DNA from: JBAZOJ01 sp041648755 | Lineage (GTDB): Bacteria > Planctomycetota > B143-G9 | NCBI GenBank assembly: GCA_041648755.1 | Contig: JBAZOJ010000119.1 | Location: 1 to 10,871, forward strand | Length of the DNA: 10,871 bases | Direction: 5' to 3' | Part shown: piece by piece, positions 1 to 8,787 of the stretch | Layout: the number at the start of each line of letters is the position of its first letter | How positions within the stretch are numbered: the first letter of the stretch is position 1 | The notes under the pieces: model-generated | What the model saw: the letters and a program-made list of their open reading frames with translations, nothing else | Told to the model about the DNA's origin: nothing | Databases searched by the model: none | Translations under genes and position numbers: made by a program

Positions 1-451
1 AGTCGCGCACGTTGCCGTTGAAAAAGCGCCTTGCGGCCTGGATGCGATCCTCAGTACGAACAAGTTCACGCTGGAGATCGGCCACCTGCGTGCTGGATTT
101 CAACTCGGGATATTTCTCCACAACCGCGAAGATCTGTCTGAGTCCTCCGGTAATCTCGTTCTCCATTTTGGCGAGTTCCTCTCCCGGCTTTGATGTCTGC
201 GCCATACTGCGCAGTTGGGTAATCCGCTCAAGGACGGAGGACTCGTACTTCATGTAGCCTCTCACGGCCGAGACGAGATTCGGGATCAGGTCGTGGCGGC
301 GCTTAAGTTCCGTGTCAACGTCGCTCCAGGACTCCTTGATAAGATTGCGGAGTCTGACCAGCGAATTATACATCAAGGCGATAATCAGAGTGAAGAGGAG
401 GAAAGCTCCGCCGACGATGAACAACGCTATCATTCCGGAATCCGTCTGCAT
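1..451 (-). CDS. lemA: LemA family membrane protein (3' end cut by window edge)
   Basis: The reading frame is open from the ATG at 451 to the window edge and gives the first 150 residues of a protein usually about 185 long, so roughly the last 35 are missing. A hydrophobic segment at residues 7-27 is the single N-terminal membrane helix of the family. The signature LKRRHDLIPNLV lies at 49-60, and the second conserved block, KYPELKS followed by LQREL, TEDRI and ARRFFN, spans about 113-145. LemA proteins are membrane-anchored helical bundles whose biochemical role is unsettled. A modest ribosome site (AAAGG) precedes the start. It is the last visible gene of the minus-strand run, 68 nt behind a DUF3137-like gene; LemA commonly sits beside DUF3137-type or other membrane proteins. 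The family call is firm; the function is unknown. Confidence 0.93.
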   Translation of the reverse strand, partial: MQTDSGMIALFIVGGAFLLFTLIIALMYNSLVRLRNLIKESWSDVDTELKRRHDLIPNLVSAVRGYMKYESSVLERITQLRSMAQTSKPGEELAKMENEITGGLRQIFAVVEKYPELKSSTQVADLQRELVRTEDRIQAARRFFNGNVRD

Positions 452-519
452 TGATTGCCTTTCTGATTGCTCCGAATATACAGGTTTTCGCCGACCGCGC
501 GAGGGGGAAGCATCCGAGG

Positions 520-1233
520 TCAGCGGCCGGTTGCTTTGCCGACCGGACGAACCAGGAATTTTTCCCTGGCCAGCGGGTCGAGCTTGCCCAGGAGACCGAA
601 CGCGGCACCGAGGACGAAATCGAACCGACTCACAGAGAACTGCAGGTTGGAGAGCGAGAAGATGAAGAGCGGACCCCTTGCCTCAAAGCAGTATTTCTCG
701 CGGTCATGGACAAGCGACTCCATAACCTCGCGGCCGAAAAAGTCGTATGCGGTCTTCTTGTCATCAGCCTTGACGAAGTACATGTCGTTGAACTGGTTGA
801 ACTCGAAGTCAATATCGTCGAACCCCATCATCTCGGCGATGCGGTCAACGAAATTCTCCGGCCGCACCCACAGATGGCTTGGCACTGTCAAAGCCCCTTC
901 GAGCAACAGCCAGCGGTGGTTGTAGTGTGTTGTGCTATCGCCCGAGCCCGTCTCGAATTCGTGGGTGAAGAAGCAGAAGCGTACGCCGTCACGCTGGCCG
1001 AAAACAAGCAAAGAGACCTTGTGCGAGGAACCTTGCCGAAATTCCTTCAAGTCCTTGCACAGCTTCAGAATGCCAAGGGTGTCTTTTGCGCTGAAAGTGC
1101 ATCCGTGCGAATCCGCGTAGGCCTGAAGCTCCCTCTTGACCCGCCTCAGATACTGCAGGGTGAGAATCACCATAGTGGCCGCGACCACCACGAATCCGCC
1201 GATAATCGTAAACACCAGTACACCTTCATTCAT
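520..1233 (-). CDS. Membrane-anchored DUF3137-like protein, paralog A
   Basis: This 237-residue protein has one N-terminal membrane helix (about 5-28) followed by a basic stretch and a soluble domain. The core at about 136-172 includes MGFDDIDFE, FN, YFVKADDKK, AYD and FGREVME. It resembles the 'N..F.V...D...A' core of DUF3137 proteins, but this assignment is by eye only. The open frame extends upstream to a TTG at 1248; I prefer the ATG at 1233 because an AGGT ribosome site sits 7 nt before it. The protein is clearly paralogous to the product of the gene immediately upstream (1313-2077). Shared blocks include S.HKV, FCFF, TGSG, EG, P.HL..RPE and the whole core. The C-terminal 65 residues diverge more. 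No catalytic motif was recognised. Lying between its paralog and lemA, it probably acts at the membrane, but its role is unknown. Confidence 0.85.
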   Translation of the reverse strand: MNEGVLVFTIIGGFVVVAATMVILTLQYLRRVKRELQAYADSHGCTFSAKDTLGILKLCKDLKEFRQGSSHKVSLLVFGQRDGVRFCFFTHEFETGSGDSTTHYNHRWLLLEGALTVPSHLWVRPENFVDRIAEMMGFDDIDFEFNQFNDMYFVKADDKKTAYDFFGREVMESLVHDREKYCFEARGPLFIFSLSNLQFSVSRFDFVLGAAFGLLGKLDPLAREKFLVRPVGKATGR

Positions 1234-1312
1234 GCGGATGACCTGCAATGGACTTGATTGTCCCGGCGCGGAGCGCTCGCGTGTTCGCAGAGAGGAGAGC
1301 CGGGAGATCGCA

Positions 1313-2077
1313 TCACCGCAACTGGCTCAGAATTCCCGCGAGCCCCTGTCGTTCGTAGAATGTGTCCGACCATTGCTTTGCACCTGACGACAGGCCGTAC
1401 TTTTCCTTCGTCAGTGGGTCCAGCTTGTTGTGAAATTCGAGCGCCGTGTCCAGCATCCGGTCGTAGAACTCGAGTGGGATATTTCCGGAGTATGAGAACA
1501 GCGTGTGCGGCCCGAGGATCTCCATGCTGATCGGACGAGGGAGACGCAGGCAGAACTCCATTACCTCGCGGCCGAAGATGTCGTAGGCCATCTTTTTGTC
1601 GTCAGACTTCACGAAGTACTTGTTGTTGAACTCGTTGTACTCGAAGTCTATGTCGTCGAAGCCCATGAGTTCGGCGACCCTGTCCAGAAAACCTTCGGGA
1701 CGCATGGACAGATGGGTGGGAAACACCAACATGCCCTCGACAAGCAGCCCCTGGCGGGTATGGGTACTGCGGTTCTTTCCCGAGCCCGTAACATAGCGCA
1801 GGTGGAAAAAGCAGAAATCGAGACCTTTGCGCTTGCCGTACACGTTCCAGTAGACCTTGTGCGAATGGCCGACGCTGAACATGTTAAGCGCCCGGCACCG
1901 GCCCATGATGTTAAACGCATCTTCTTCACAGAATGTGTAGCCGTTGGCGTTGGCGTATTCGATCATCGCCTGCTTGCGACGCCAATTGTAGTAGAGCGCA
2001 AAACCGGCAATCGCCGCTGCGGCCAGAAGACCTCCAACCACCAACAGGCACTGCCCGCCACCGTTCTCAAAGCCCAT
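1313..2077 (-). CDS. Membrane-anchored DUF3137-like protein, paralog B
   Basis: This 254-residue protein has a glycine-rich N-terminus, one membrane helix (about 9-30) ending in the positive stretch NWRRK, and then a soluble domain. The conserved core at 138-174 (MGFDDIDFEYNEFN, YFVKSDDKK, AYD, FGREVME) is nearly identical to that of the next gene downstream, with FCFF at 88-91 and TGSG at 97-100 also shared. The start is well supported: GGAGGA lies 3 nt before the ATG, rather close but strong. The gene begins 24 nt after the rho stop codon, so it is probably co-transcribed with rho. It has an extra tail of about 15 residues compared with paralog A. The core resembles DUF3137, a group often found beside LemA, and lemA lies two genes away. 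No enzymatic motif is visible, and I infer only a membrane-associated role. Confidence 0.87.
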   Translation of the reverse strand: MGFENGGGQCLLVVGGLLAAAAIAGFALYYNWRRKQAMIEYANANGYTFCEEDAFNIMGRCRALNMFSVGHSHKVYWNVYGKRKGLDFCFFHLRYVTGSGKNRSTHTRQGLLVEGMLVFPTHLSMRPEGFLDRVAELMGFDDIDFEYNEFNNKYFVKSDDKKMAYDIFGREVMEFCLRLPRPISMEILGPHTLFSYSGNIPLEFYDRMLDTALEFHNKLDPLTKEKYGLSSGAKQWSDTFYERQGLAGILSQLR

Positions 2078-2101
2078 AACTCCTCCGTTGCGGGCTCTCC
2101 G

Positions 2102-3988
<1,887 letters not shown>

Positions 3989-3995
3989 CAATAAT

Positions 3996-4001
3996 CTCCT
4001 T
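3996..4001 (-). promoter_or_regulatory. Ribosome binding site that fixes the rho start
   Basis: On the minus strand AAGGAG stands 7 nt before the ATG at 3988, inside the last codons of coaE. No comparable site precedes the alternative upstream ATG at 4021. The site therefore decides the rho start and places rho initiation within translated coaE message. Confidence 0.8.
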
Positions 4002-4650
4002 GTACACTTTTTCCACGGCATCTCGAAGCTCTTCGAGTGAGCCGTTGTTCTCGATCACGTAAGATGAGTCTTGCAGCTTGCGCCACAACGGGTATTGGAA
4101 AGCCTCACGGCGTTTCATTTCACCTTCCGGCCAACCGCGCTTGGAAATTGCACGTTCCTCACGCACACGCTCATCTGCCATTACAAGGATAATGTAGTCG
4201 CAGAATTCGTGCATACCGGTTTCGAAAAGGAGCGCGGCGTTGATAACGAGCATCCTGCCTGCACGCCGAGCTTCCTGAACTTCCTTCTGCATATCGCCAA
4301 CTATCAGGGGGTGCAATATCTCGTTGAGTCGCATCAGCTTGTCGGCATCCTGGAAACAGATTGTTCCGAGTTTCCACCTGTCTGGCAGGCCACACTGGTC
4401 AAGGATTCCGTCGCCAAAAGCATCCACCAGTCTTGCCGCAATGTCCGGCATACGGATGAGCCGATGGCCGAGCGAGTCGGCGTCGAGCACAACGGCACCC
4501 AGCCCGGCCAGAAAATGACCGACCGTGGATTTGCCTCCAGCGATTGGCCCCGCAACGCCGACGATGATGCCCCTCGAAAGCGGGCGGCCCGTTCGGTCCA
4601 CTACTGGTGGGTAGATCAGCATGGTTTGTCGAGCCTGGACAACATGGTCT

Positions 4651-7344
4651 TCATTTCAACTCGAGCCAGTCATGGCCGATTCCAACTGAAACCTGCAAGG
4701 GGACATCAAGGGGGATGGCTGTAGTCATCTCTTTTTCGATGAGCGCAGTTGCTTCGCGCTCGCGTCCCTCGGGCACTTCATAAAGAAGTTCGTCGTGTAT
4801 CTGCAGGAGAAGCGAGAACGGGAGTGAAGCTTCCCTTATCCTTGCACGAATATTGATCATAGCGGTCTTTATGAGATCGGCAGCGGATCCCTGAATCAGG
4901 GTGTTGACCGCAAGCCTTTCACCGGAAGCCCGTTCCGCCGCATCTCTCGAAACGATGGTCGGAATGAACCGCTTTCTGCCACCAATCGTGGTCACGTATC
5001 TTTTCTCCCGGGCGTCTTTGATGACGCTTTCCCGGAAATCCTGCACCGAAGGGAAACGGGAGAAGTAACTCTCAATGAACTTCCGGGCCTCGGTGCGGGA
5101 TATGTGCAGAACATTCGCCAACCCAAAGGGGCCCTGTCCATAGACGAGGCCGAAATTGACGGCCTTCGCCACAGTCCGCATGGCAGGGGTGACTTCGGAA
5201 GGTGATATGTTGAAGATCTCGACTGCAACGGCGGTATGAATATCGCGGTTTTCCCGGAAGGCTTTGAGCAGGCCGGGATCCCGGCTGAAGTGCGCTAAGA
5301 CGCGCAGTTCTATCTGAGAATAGTCGGCGCTTACGAAAATGCAACTCAACCGCGGTACAAATGCCGAACGAACTTCCGCCGCCTCATCTTTCCGCGTCGG
5401 GATATTCTGAAGGTTCGGCCTGTTAGAAGACAGCCGACCTGTGACCGTTCCAGTCTGGTTGAATGACGAATGAATTCGCCCGGTGACGGGATCAACATAT
5501 CCCGGCAATGCGTCAAGGTACGTGGATTTCAGCTTCTGCAGCAGCCTGTAGCGCAAGAGCATCGGGACAATCGGGTGTTTGTCTCTTAGAGAATCCAGCA
5601 CCTGAGCATCTGTTGATGGCAGCGACTTTCCAACCCTCAGAACCGGCAACTGCAGTTTTTCGAACAGGATTCTGGCAAGCTGCATTGTGGAATTGATGTT
5701 GAAGGTCTCACCGGCAAGTTCGTGAATTTCCTTTTCCAGGGCCTGGAGTTCCCGGCCGGTGGACTCGGATATACCCTTCAGTCGCTCGGGGGCCAGCCTT
5801 ATGCCATTCAATTCCATCTCCGAAAGAACCGGTACGAGGGGCATTTCCAGATCGGTAAAGACGCCAAGAAGGCTCTCTTTTTCCAGCTTCGGGCCGAGGA
5901 TATTCCAAAGCCTGAGAGTTACATCGGCGTCCTCCGAAGAGTACTCCGCGACTTTCTCGATGGGGGCCCGATCCATTGTTATCTGAGAGGAGCCCTTGCC
6001 GATCAGATCCTCTATTGGAATCATTCGCAAGCCCAGCATGTCGACGCACAACGCGTCAAGCGACAGGCGTCTTCCTTCAGGGCTCAACAACCACGCTGCG
6101 ATGAGAGTATCATGCAGTTCGCCCTTGACGGAAATCCCGTTAGCGGCGAGGAAGCTCATATCGAATTTCAGGTTGTGCCCTACCTTGGCGATGGCAGTAT
6201 CTGCCAACACCAGGCCAAGGATTTCCCGAATCGCAGCGATGGGCATCAACGAGCCGCCATCCCCCAACAGGTCATTGCAGTAGCCCTCAGCAACAGGCAG
6301 GTAAGCGCCGATTCCCTCTTTCCAGGAAAGCGAGATCCCGACCAGCCGGTCTGAATGGTACCTGAATCCTGTGGTCTCGGTGTCCAGAGCAAACAGCTTC
6401 GCCTGCGACAATTCCGCGACGACAGCGCGCAATTCGTCCGCCGTCCGGACCAGCCGCCAACCGGTGCCGACCGGGAATGAAGGAAGCCGGGCCTCGACCT
6501 CTTTCAGCATGGAACCGAAACCCAGATCCTTATATATCCGATGGAGGAGACTGTAGTCGGGCTCACCGCGACGAAGGGATTCGAAATCCACGGCGAAGTC
6601 CCCGGGTGGCTCCAATGTCGCTAATCTCTTCGACAACCGGGCTAAGTCGGCGTTCGCGATGAGGCTTTCGCCGATTTTCTTGCGGTTTAGCACAATCTGA
6701 GGTGCAGCCTTGAGCACGGCTTCGATGTCGCTATATTCCTTGAGAAGCGCGGTGGCGGTCTTTTCGCCGATACCGGCAACCCCGGGAATATTGTCCGATG
6801 AGTCGCCCATCAGGCCCAGCCAGTCAGGAATCTGTTCAGGGCGAAGCCCCTTCAACTCGAACAGTTTTTCCGGAGTTACAAGGAGGTCCGCGGTGTCGTC
6901 GTACATCGAAACTGTCTCGGAAAGAAGCTGGTAGAGGTCCTTGTCCCTGCTGACAATGATGGTCTCAATGTCTGACGAATCGGCAACGGCAGCAAGAGCA
7001 CAGATGAGGTCGTCAGCCTCGAATCCCGGCCTTGCCATGACAGAGACATTCAGGGCGGAGAGGAGATTTTTGAGCGGTTCTTCCTGAGCAATAAGGTCAG
7101 GCGGAGTGGGCTTTCGTTGCGCCTTGTATTGAGCGAACTCGACGTTTCGGAAAGTGCCGCCCGGGGAATCAAAGCAGACCGCAACATACTGGGGCTGCAA
7201 CCTATCCAGAGCCTTGGAGAGGGACTTGACGAAGCCGAAGATTGCATTGGTGGGACTGCCATCCGGGCTTGTCAGGCCACGAATGGCGAAGAAGGAACGG
7301 AAGAGGATGGCGTGCCCGTCAACGACGACGAGTCTTGGACGCAT
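4651..7344 (-). CDS. polA: DNA polymerase I with 5' nuclease, proofreading and polymerase domains
   Basis: Pol I fills gaps, removes RNA primers and takes part in repair synthesis. The 897-residue protein is full length. The 5' nuclease (about 1-290) has the metal-binding acidic residues in VVVDGHAI (Asp9), FDS (Asp59), FEADDLI (109-114), SRDKD (132-136) and GDSSDNIPG, followed by a helix-hairpin-helix. The 3'-5' exonuclease (about 295-485) is intact: DTE at 321-323, NLKFD ending in Asp395, and YSSED (468-472), so proofreading should work, unlike in Taq. The polymerase domain carries motif A SADYSQIELR (catalytic Asp674), motif B with R723, K727 and F731 preceding GLVYG, and motif C HDE (850-852). 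The ATG is preceded by GAGGT at 7 nt. A strong promoter lies about 100 nt upstream. It heads the minus-strand operon. Confidence 0.98.
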   Translation of the reverse strand: MRPRLVVVDGHAILFRSFFAIRGLTSPDGSPTNAIFGFVKSLSKALDRLQPQYVAVCFDSPGGTFRNVEFAQYKAQRKPTPPDLIAQEEPLKNLLSALNVSVMARPGFEADDLICALAAVADSSDIETIIVSRDKDLYQLLSETVSMYDDTADLLVTPEKLFELKGLRPEQIPDWLGLMGDSSDNIPGVAGIGEKTATALLKEYSDIEAVLKAAPQIVLNRKKIGESLIANADLARLSKRLATLEPPGDFAVDFESLRRGEPDYSLLHRIYKDLGFGSMLKEVEARLPSFPVGTGWRLVRTADELRAVVAELSQAKLFALDTETTGFRYHSDRLVGISLSWKEGIGAYLPVAEGYCNDLLGDGGSLMPIAAIREILGLVLADTAIAKVGHNLKFDMSFLAANGISVKGELHDTLIAAWLLSPEGRRLSLDALCVDMLGLRMIPIEDLIGKGSSQITMDRAPIEKVAEYSSEDADVTLRLWNILGPKLEKESLLGVFTDLEMPLVPVLSEMELNGIRLAPERLKGISESTGRELQALEKEIHELAGETFNINSTMQLARILFEKLQLPVLRVGKSLPSTDAQVLDSLRDKHPIVPMLLRYRLLQKLKSTYLDALPGYVDPVTGRIHSSFNQTGTVTGRLSSNRPNLQNIPTRKDEAAEVRSAFVPRLSCIFVSADYSQIELRVLAHFSRDPGLLKAFRENRDIHTAVAVEIFNISPSEVTPAMRTVAKAVNFGLVYGQGPFGLANVLHISRTEARKFIESYFSRFPSVQDFRESVIKDAREKRYVTTIGGRKRFIPTIVSRDAAERASGERLAVNTLIQGSAADLIKTAMINIRARIREASLPFSLLLQIHDELLYEVPEGREREATALIEKEMTTAIPLDVPLQVSVGIGHDWLELK

Positions 7345-7442
7345 AGGGCTACCTCAGGGCAAGGGAGCGAATATCGGCCTTCCGGGATGGGTCAATGAGA
7401 TTGGGAAATGGCCCGCTGGGGCAATCAGTCGTGGACTTCGGG

Positions 7443-7471
7443 ACTATAACCTGCTATGGTGAGGTTGTCAA
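7443..7471 (-). promoter_or_regulatory. Sigma70-type promoter for the polA operon
   Basis: On the minus strand there is a perfect -35 box TTGACA (7471-7466), a 17-nt spacer and a -10 box TATAGT (7448-7443), which has one mismatch to TATAAT. Transcription should begin near 7436, giving a leader of about 90 nt before the polA start. This is the only strong minus-strand promoter I noticed, so it probably serves polA, coaE, rho and perhaps the genes beyond. Confidence 0.8.
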
Positions 7472-7536
7472 GCGTTTTCGCGCGAGAATGGGCATTCCGG
7501 TGAGGGTTGACGCGCGCGGAAGCGTGAGTTTTTTTC

Positions 7537-7564
7537 TTGACAGTGTTTCATGCCCTCGTAAAAT
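7537..7564 (+). promoter_or_regulatory. Sigma70-type promoter for the coiled-coil/BRCT gene pair
   Basis: A perfect -35 box TTGACA (7537-7542) is followed by a 16-nt spacer and the -10 box TAAAAT (7559-7564), one mismatch from consensus. A T-tract lies directly upstream and may act like an UP element. The start of transcription should be near 7571, about 50 nt before the GTG start of the first gene. Confidence 0.82.
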
Positions 7565-7606
7565 CGACCCGATTAGCCTTAGTTGATAGCGTCGTTGCGC
7601 TCTCTT

Positions 7607-7614
7607 AAAGGAGG
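7607..7614 (+). promoter_or_regulatory. Ribosome binding site fixing a GTG start
   Basis: AAAGGAGG is a near-perfect Shine-Dalgarno sequence and ends 5 nt before the GTG at 7620. It justifies a GTG start where no ATG lies nearby, and together with the strong promoter it implies a well-expressed protein. Confidence 0.85.
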
Positions 7615-7619
7615 CGTTC

Positions 7620-8756
7620 GTGTCTGACAGAGCGAAGGTTACAATCGCCACCGTCTTCCTGGGAATCGCAGTGTTAGCCTGGGTGGTCGCAGGCGGATTC
7701 TGCGTTCACTATTATTACCAGAACCTCACCCTTAAAGAAACCCGGGAGCGGCCTACCGCCCAGGAAATCGAGAGGGTGCAATGGAAAGTCTGGGAACTTG
7801 AGGATGCCCTGAAGGCGCTTCAGGCGAGCCCGGAGCCCAACAGCTTCCCCACGATTCTCGCCAAGCTTGACGATGACATCGCCAAGCTGAACAGCAGAAA
7901 AGAAACTGAGAAGCGCGATATCGAGACCTTCGTTGCGGAAGTTGATCGCTTGCGCACCGAATTTGCCAGCGCGCTTCAGCAGTTGAACGAGACCCGCGCG
8001 GACTTCACCACCAAGGTGGCACAAGAGCGCGAGAAGCGGCAAGCCGAACTGGAAAGAATGGCCCAGGAAATGACCACAGAGCGTGATCGCAAAAACGGCC
8101 TTGAGGATGACATTCGTGTCCTCACCGAAGCCGTTGCGAAACTCGAAGAGGACAAGCGCGTTACGCTGAATGGCCTCAGACAGAAGCTTGCCGAGCTCAA
8201 GAAGGTGCTGAATCAGCTCGTTGCTCGTCAGGAGCATATGAAGAGCGCCTCAGGCGATGTTGACGGCAAGGTTCTCTTCGTCAATATTTCCGATAATTTC
8301 GTCGTTCTTGATTTCGGTGCCGAAGACCGCGTTCGCAAGGGCATGAAATTCCGCGTTCTGCAGGTACTTCCCGGGATCGCGCCCATCGATAAGGGCGAGG
8401 TTGAAGTTCGCGAAGTCACCAAGAGCGTTTCCTACGCGCGGATTCTATCCATGACCAACATGGAGAACCCGATTCAGCCGGGTGACGTCGTTGCCAATCA
8501 AGAGTACCACCGCAACGAGAAGCTCGTGTTCGTCCTCGTCGGTAACCTCAAGAGCTACAATCGCGCCGAGTTTGCGCGGTTTGTCGAAAGCATGGGCTTT
8601 GAGATGCGCGACCAGGTCGATACGGACACAGATTATCTCGTGATTGGTTCCGGCGTGGAAGGCGTTCCTTCATACGAAGAGCAGCGCGACTTGGCCCGGA
8701 AACTCGGGGTGAAGATCATCACCGAGAACTTCTTCCTTAATCTGGTCAGCTACTAA
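7620..8756 (+). CDS. Membrane-anchored coiled-coil protein with C-terminal BRCT-like domain (paralog 1)
   Basis: I do not recognise a named family for the whole protein. The 378 residues read as follows. A membrane helix lies at about 7-30. A highly charged helical region at about 45-207, rich in Glu, Lys, Arg and Leu, is a likely long coiled coil. A compact beta-rich domain at about 211-293 has GKVLFVN, FVVLDFGAEDRVRKGMKF, KGEVEVREV and IQPGDVV. A BRCT-like module occupies about 302-377. The last reads as beta1 FVLVGNL, helix RAEFARFVESMGF, beta3 TDYLVIG, helix RDLARKLG, beta4 VKIITE and a final helix FFLNLV. This is the order seen in the BRCT domain of NAD-dependent DNA ligase. BRCT domains mediate protein-protein or DNA-end contacts. 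The likely topology is one helix in the inner membrane; which side carries the BRCT domain is not decided by sequence. It is first in a two-gene operon with a strong promoter and ribosome site. Confidence 0.85.
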   Translation: MSDRAKVTIATVFLGIAVLAWVVAGGFCVHYYYQNLTLKETRERPTAQEIERVQWKVWELEDALKALQASPEPNSFPTILAKLDDDIAKLNSRKETEKRDIETFVAEVDRLRTEFASALQQLNETRADFTTKVAQEREKRQAELERMAQEMTTERDRKNGLEDDIRVLTEAVAKLEEDKRVTLNGLRQKLAELKKVLNQLVARQEHMKSASGDVDGKVLFVNISDNFVVLDFGAEDRVRKGMKFRVLQVLPGIAPIDKGEVEVREVTKSVSYARILSMTNMENPIQPGDVVANQEYHRNEKLVFVLVGNLKSYNRAEFARFVESMGFEMRDQVDTDTDYLVIGSGVEGVPSYEEQRDLARKLGVKIITENFFLNLVSY

Positions 8757-8787
8757 CAACCGGTAAGAAAGCAGCGGGAGGCACAGA

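Larger units (their letters stand above)
7345..7619. other. Divergent intergenic control region
   Basis: This 275-nt stretch separates polA (leftward) from the coiled-coil/BRCT gene pair (rightward). It contains two promoters facing outward, with 65 nt between their -35 boxes. The DNA between them includes a run of seven T at 7529-7535 just before the rightward -35 box and an alternating CG stretch at 7511-7518. I recognise no known operator, riboswitch or small RNA in it. Confidence 0.75.

Noticed and set aside
451..1257. Plus-strand open frame of 268 codons opposite DUF3137-like paralog A
   Set aside because: It lies antisense to a better supported gene that has a close paralog; the antisense product shows no family features.
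1261..1305. Inverted repeat TCCCGGC / GCCGGGA between paralogs B and A, considered as a terminator
   Set aside because: The arms are only 7 bp, separated by 31 nt, and no T-tract follows on the minus strand, so it does not look like an intrinsic terminator.
3989..4021. Upstream ATG at 4021 as the rho start
   Set aside because: It lacks a convincing ribosome site, while the ATG at 3988 has AAGGAG at proper distance.
5722..6354. Plus-strand open frame of 210 codons within polA
   Set aside because: The minus strand here encodes the conserved exonuclease and start of the polymerase domain of Pol I; this frame is its shadow.
7674..8237. Minus-strand open frame of 187 codons opposite the first coiled-coil gene
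   Set aside because: A Leu/Phe-rich product opposite a Glu/Lys-rich coiled coil is the expected antisense artefact; the plus-strand gene has promoter and ribosome site.
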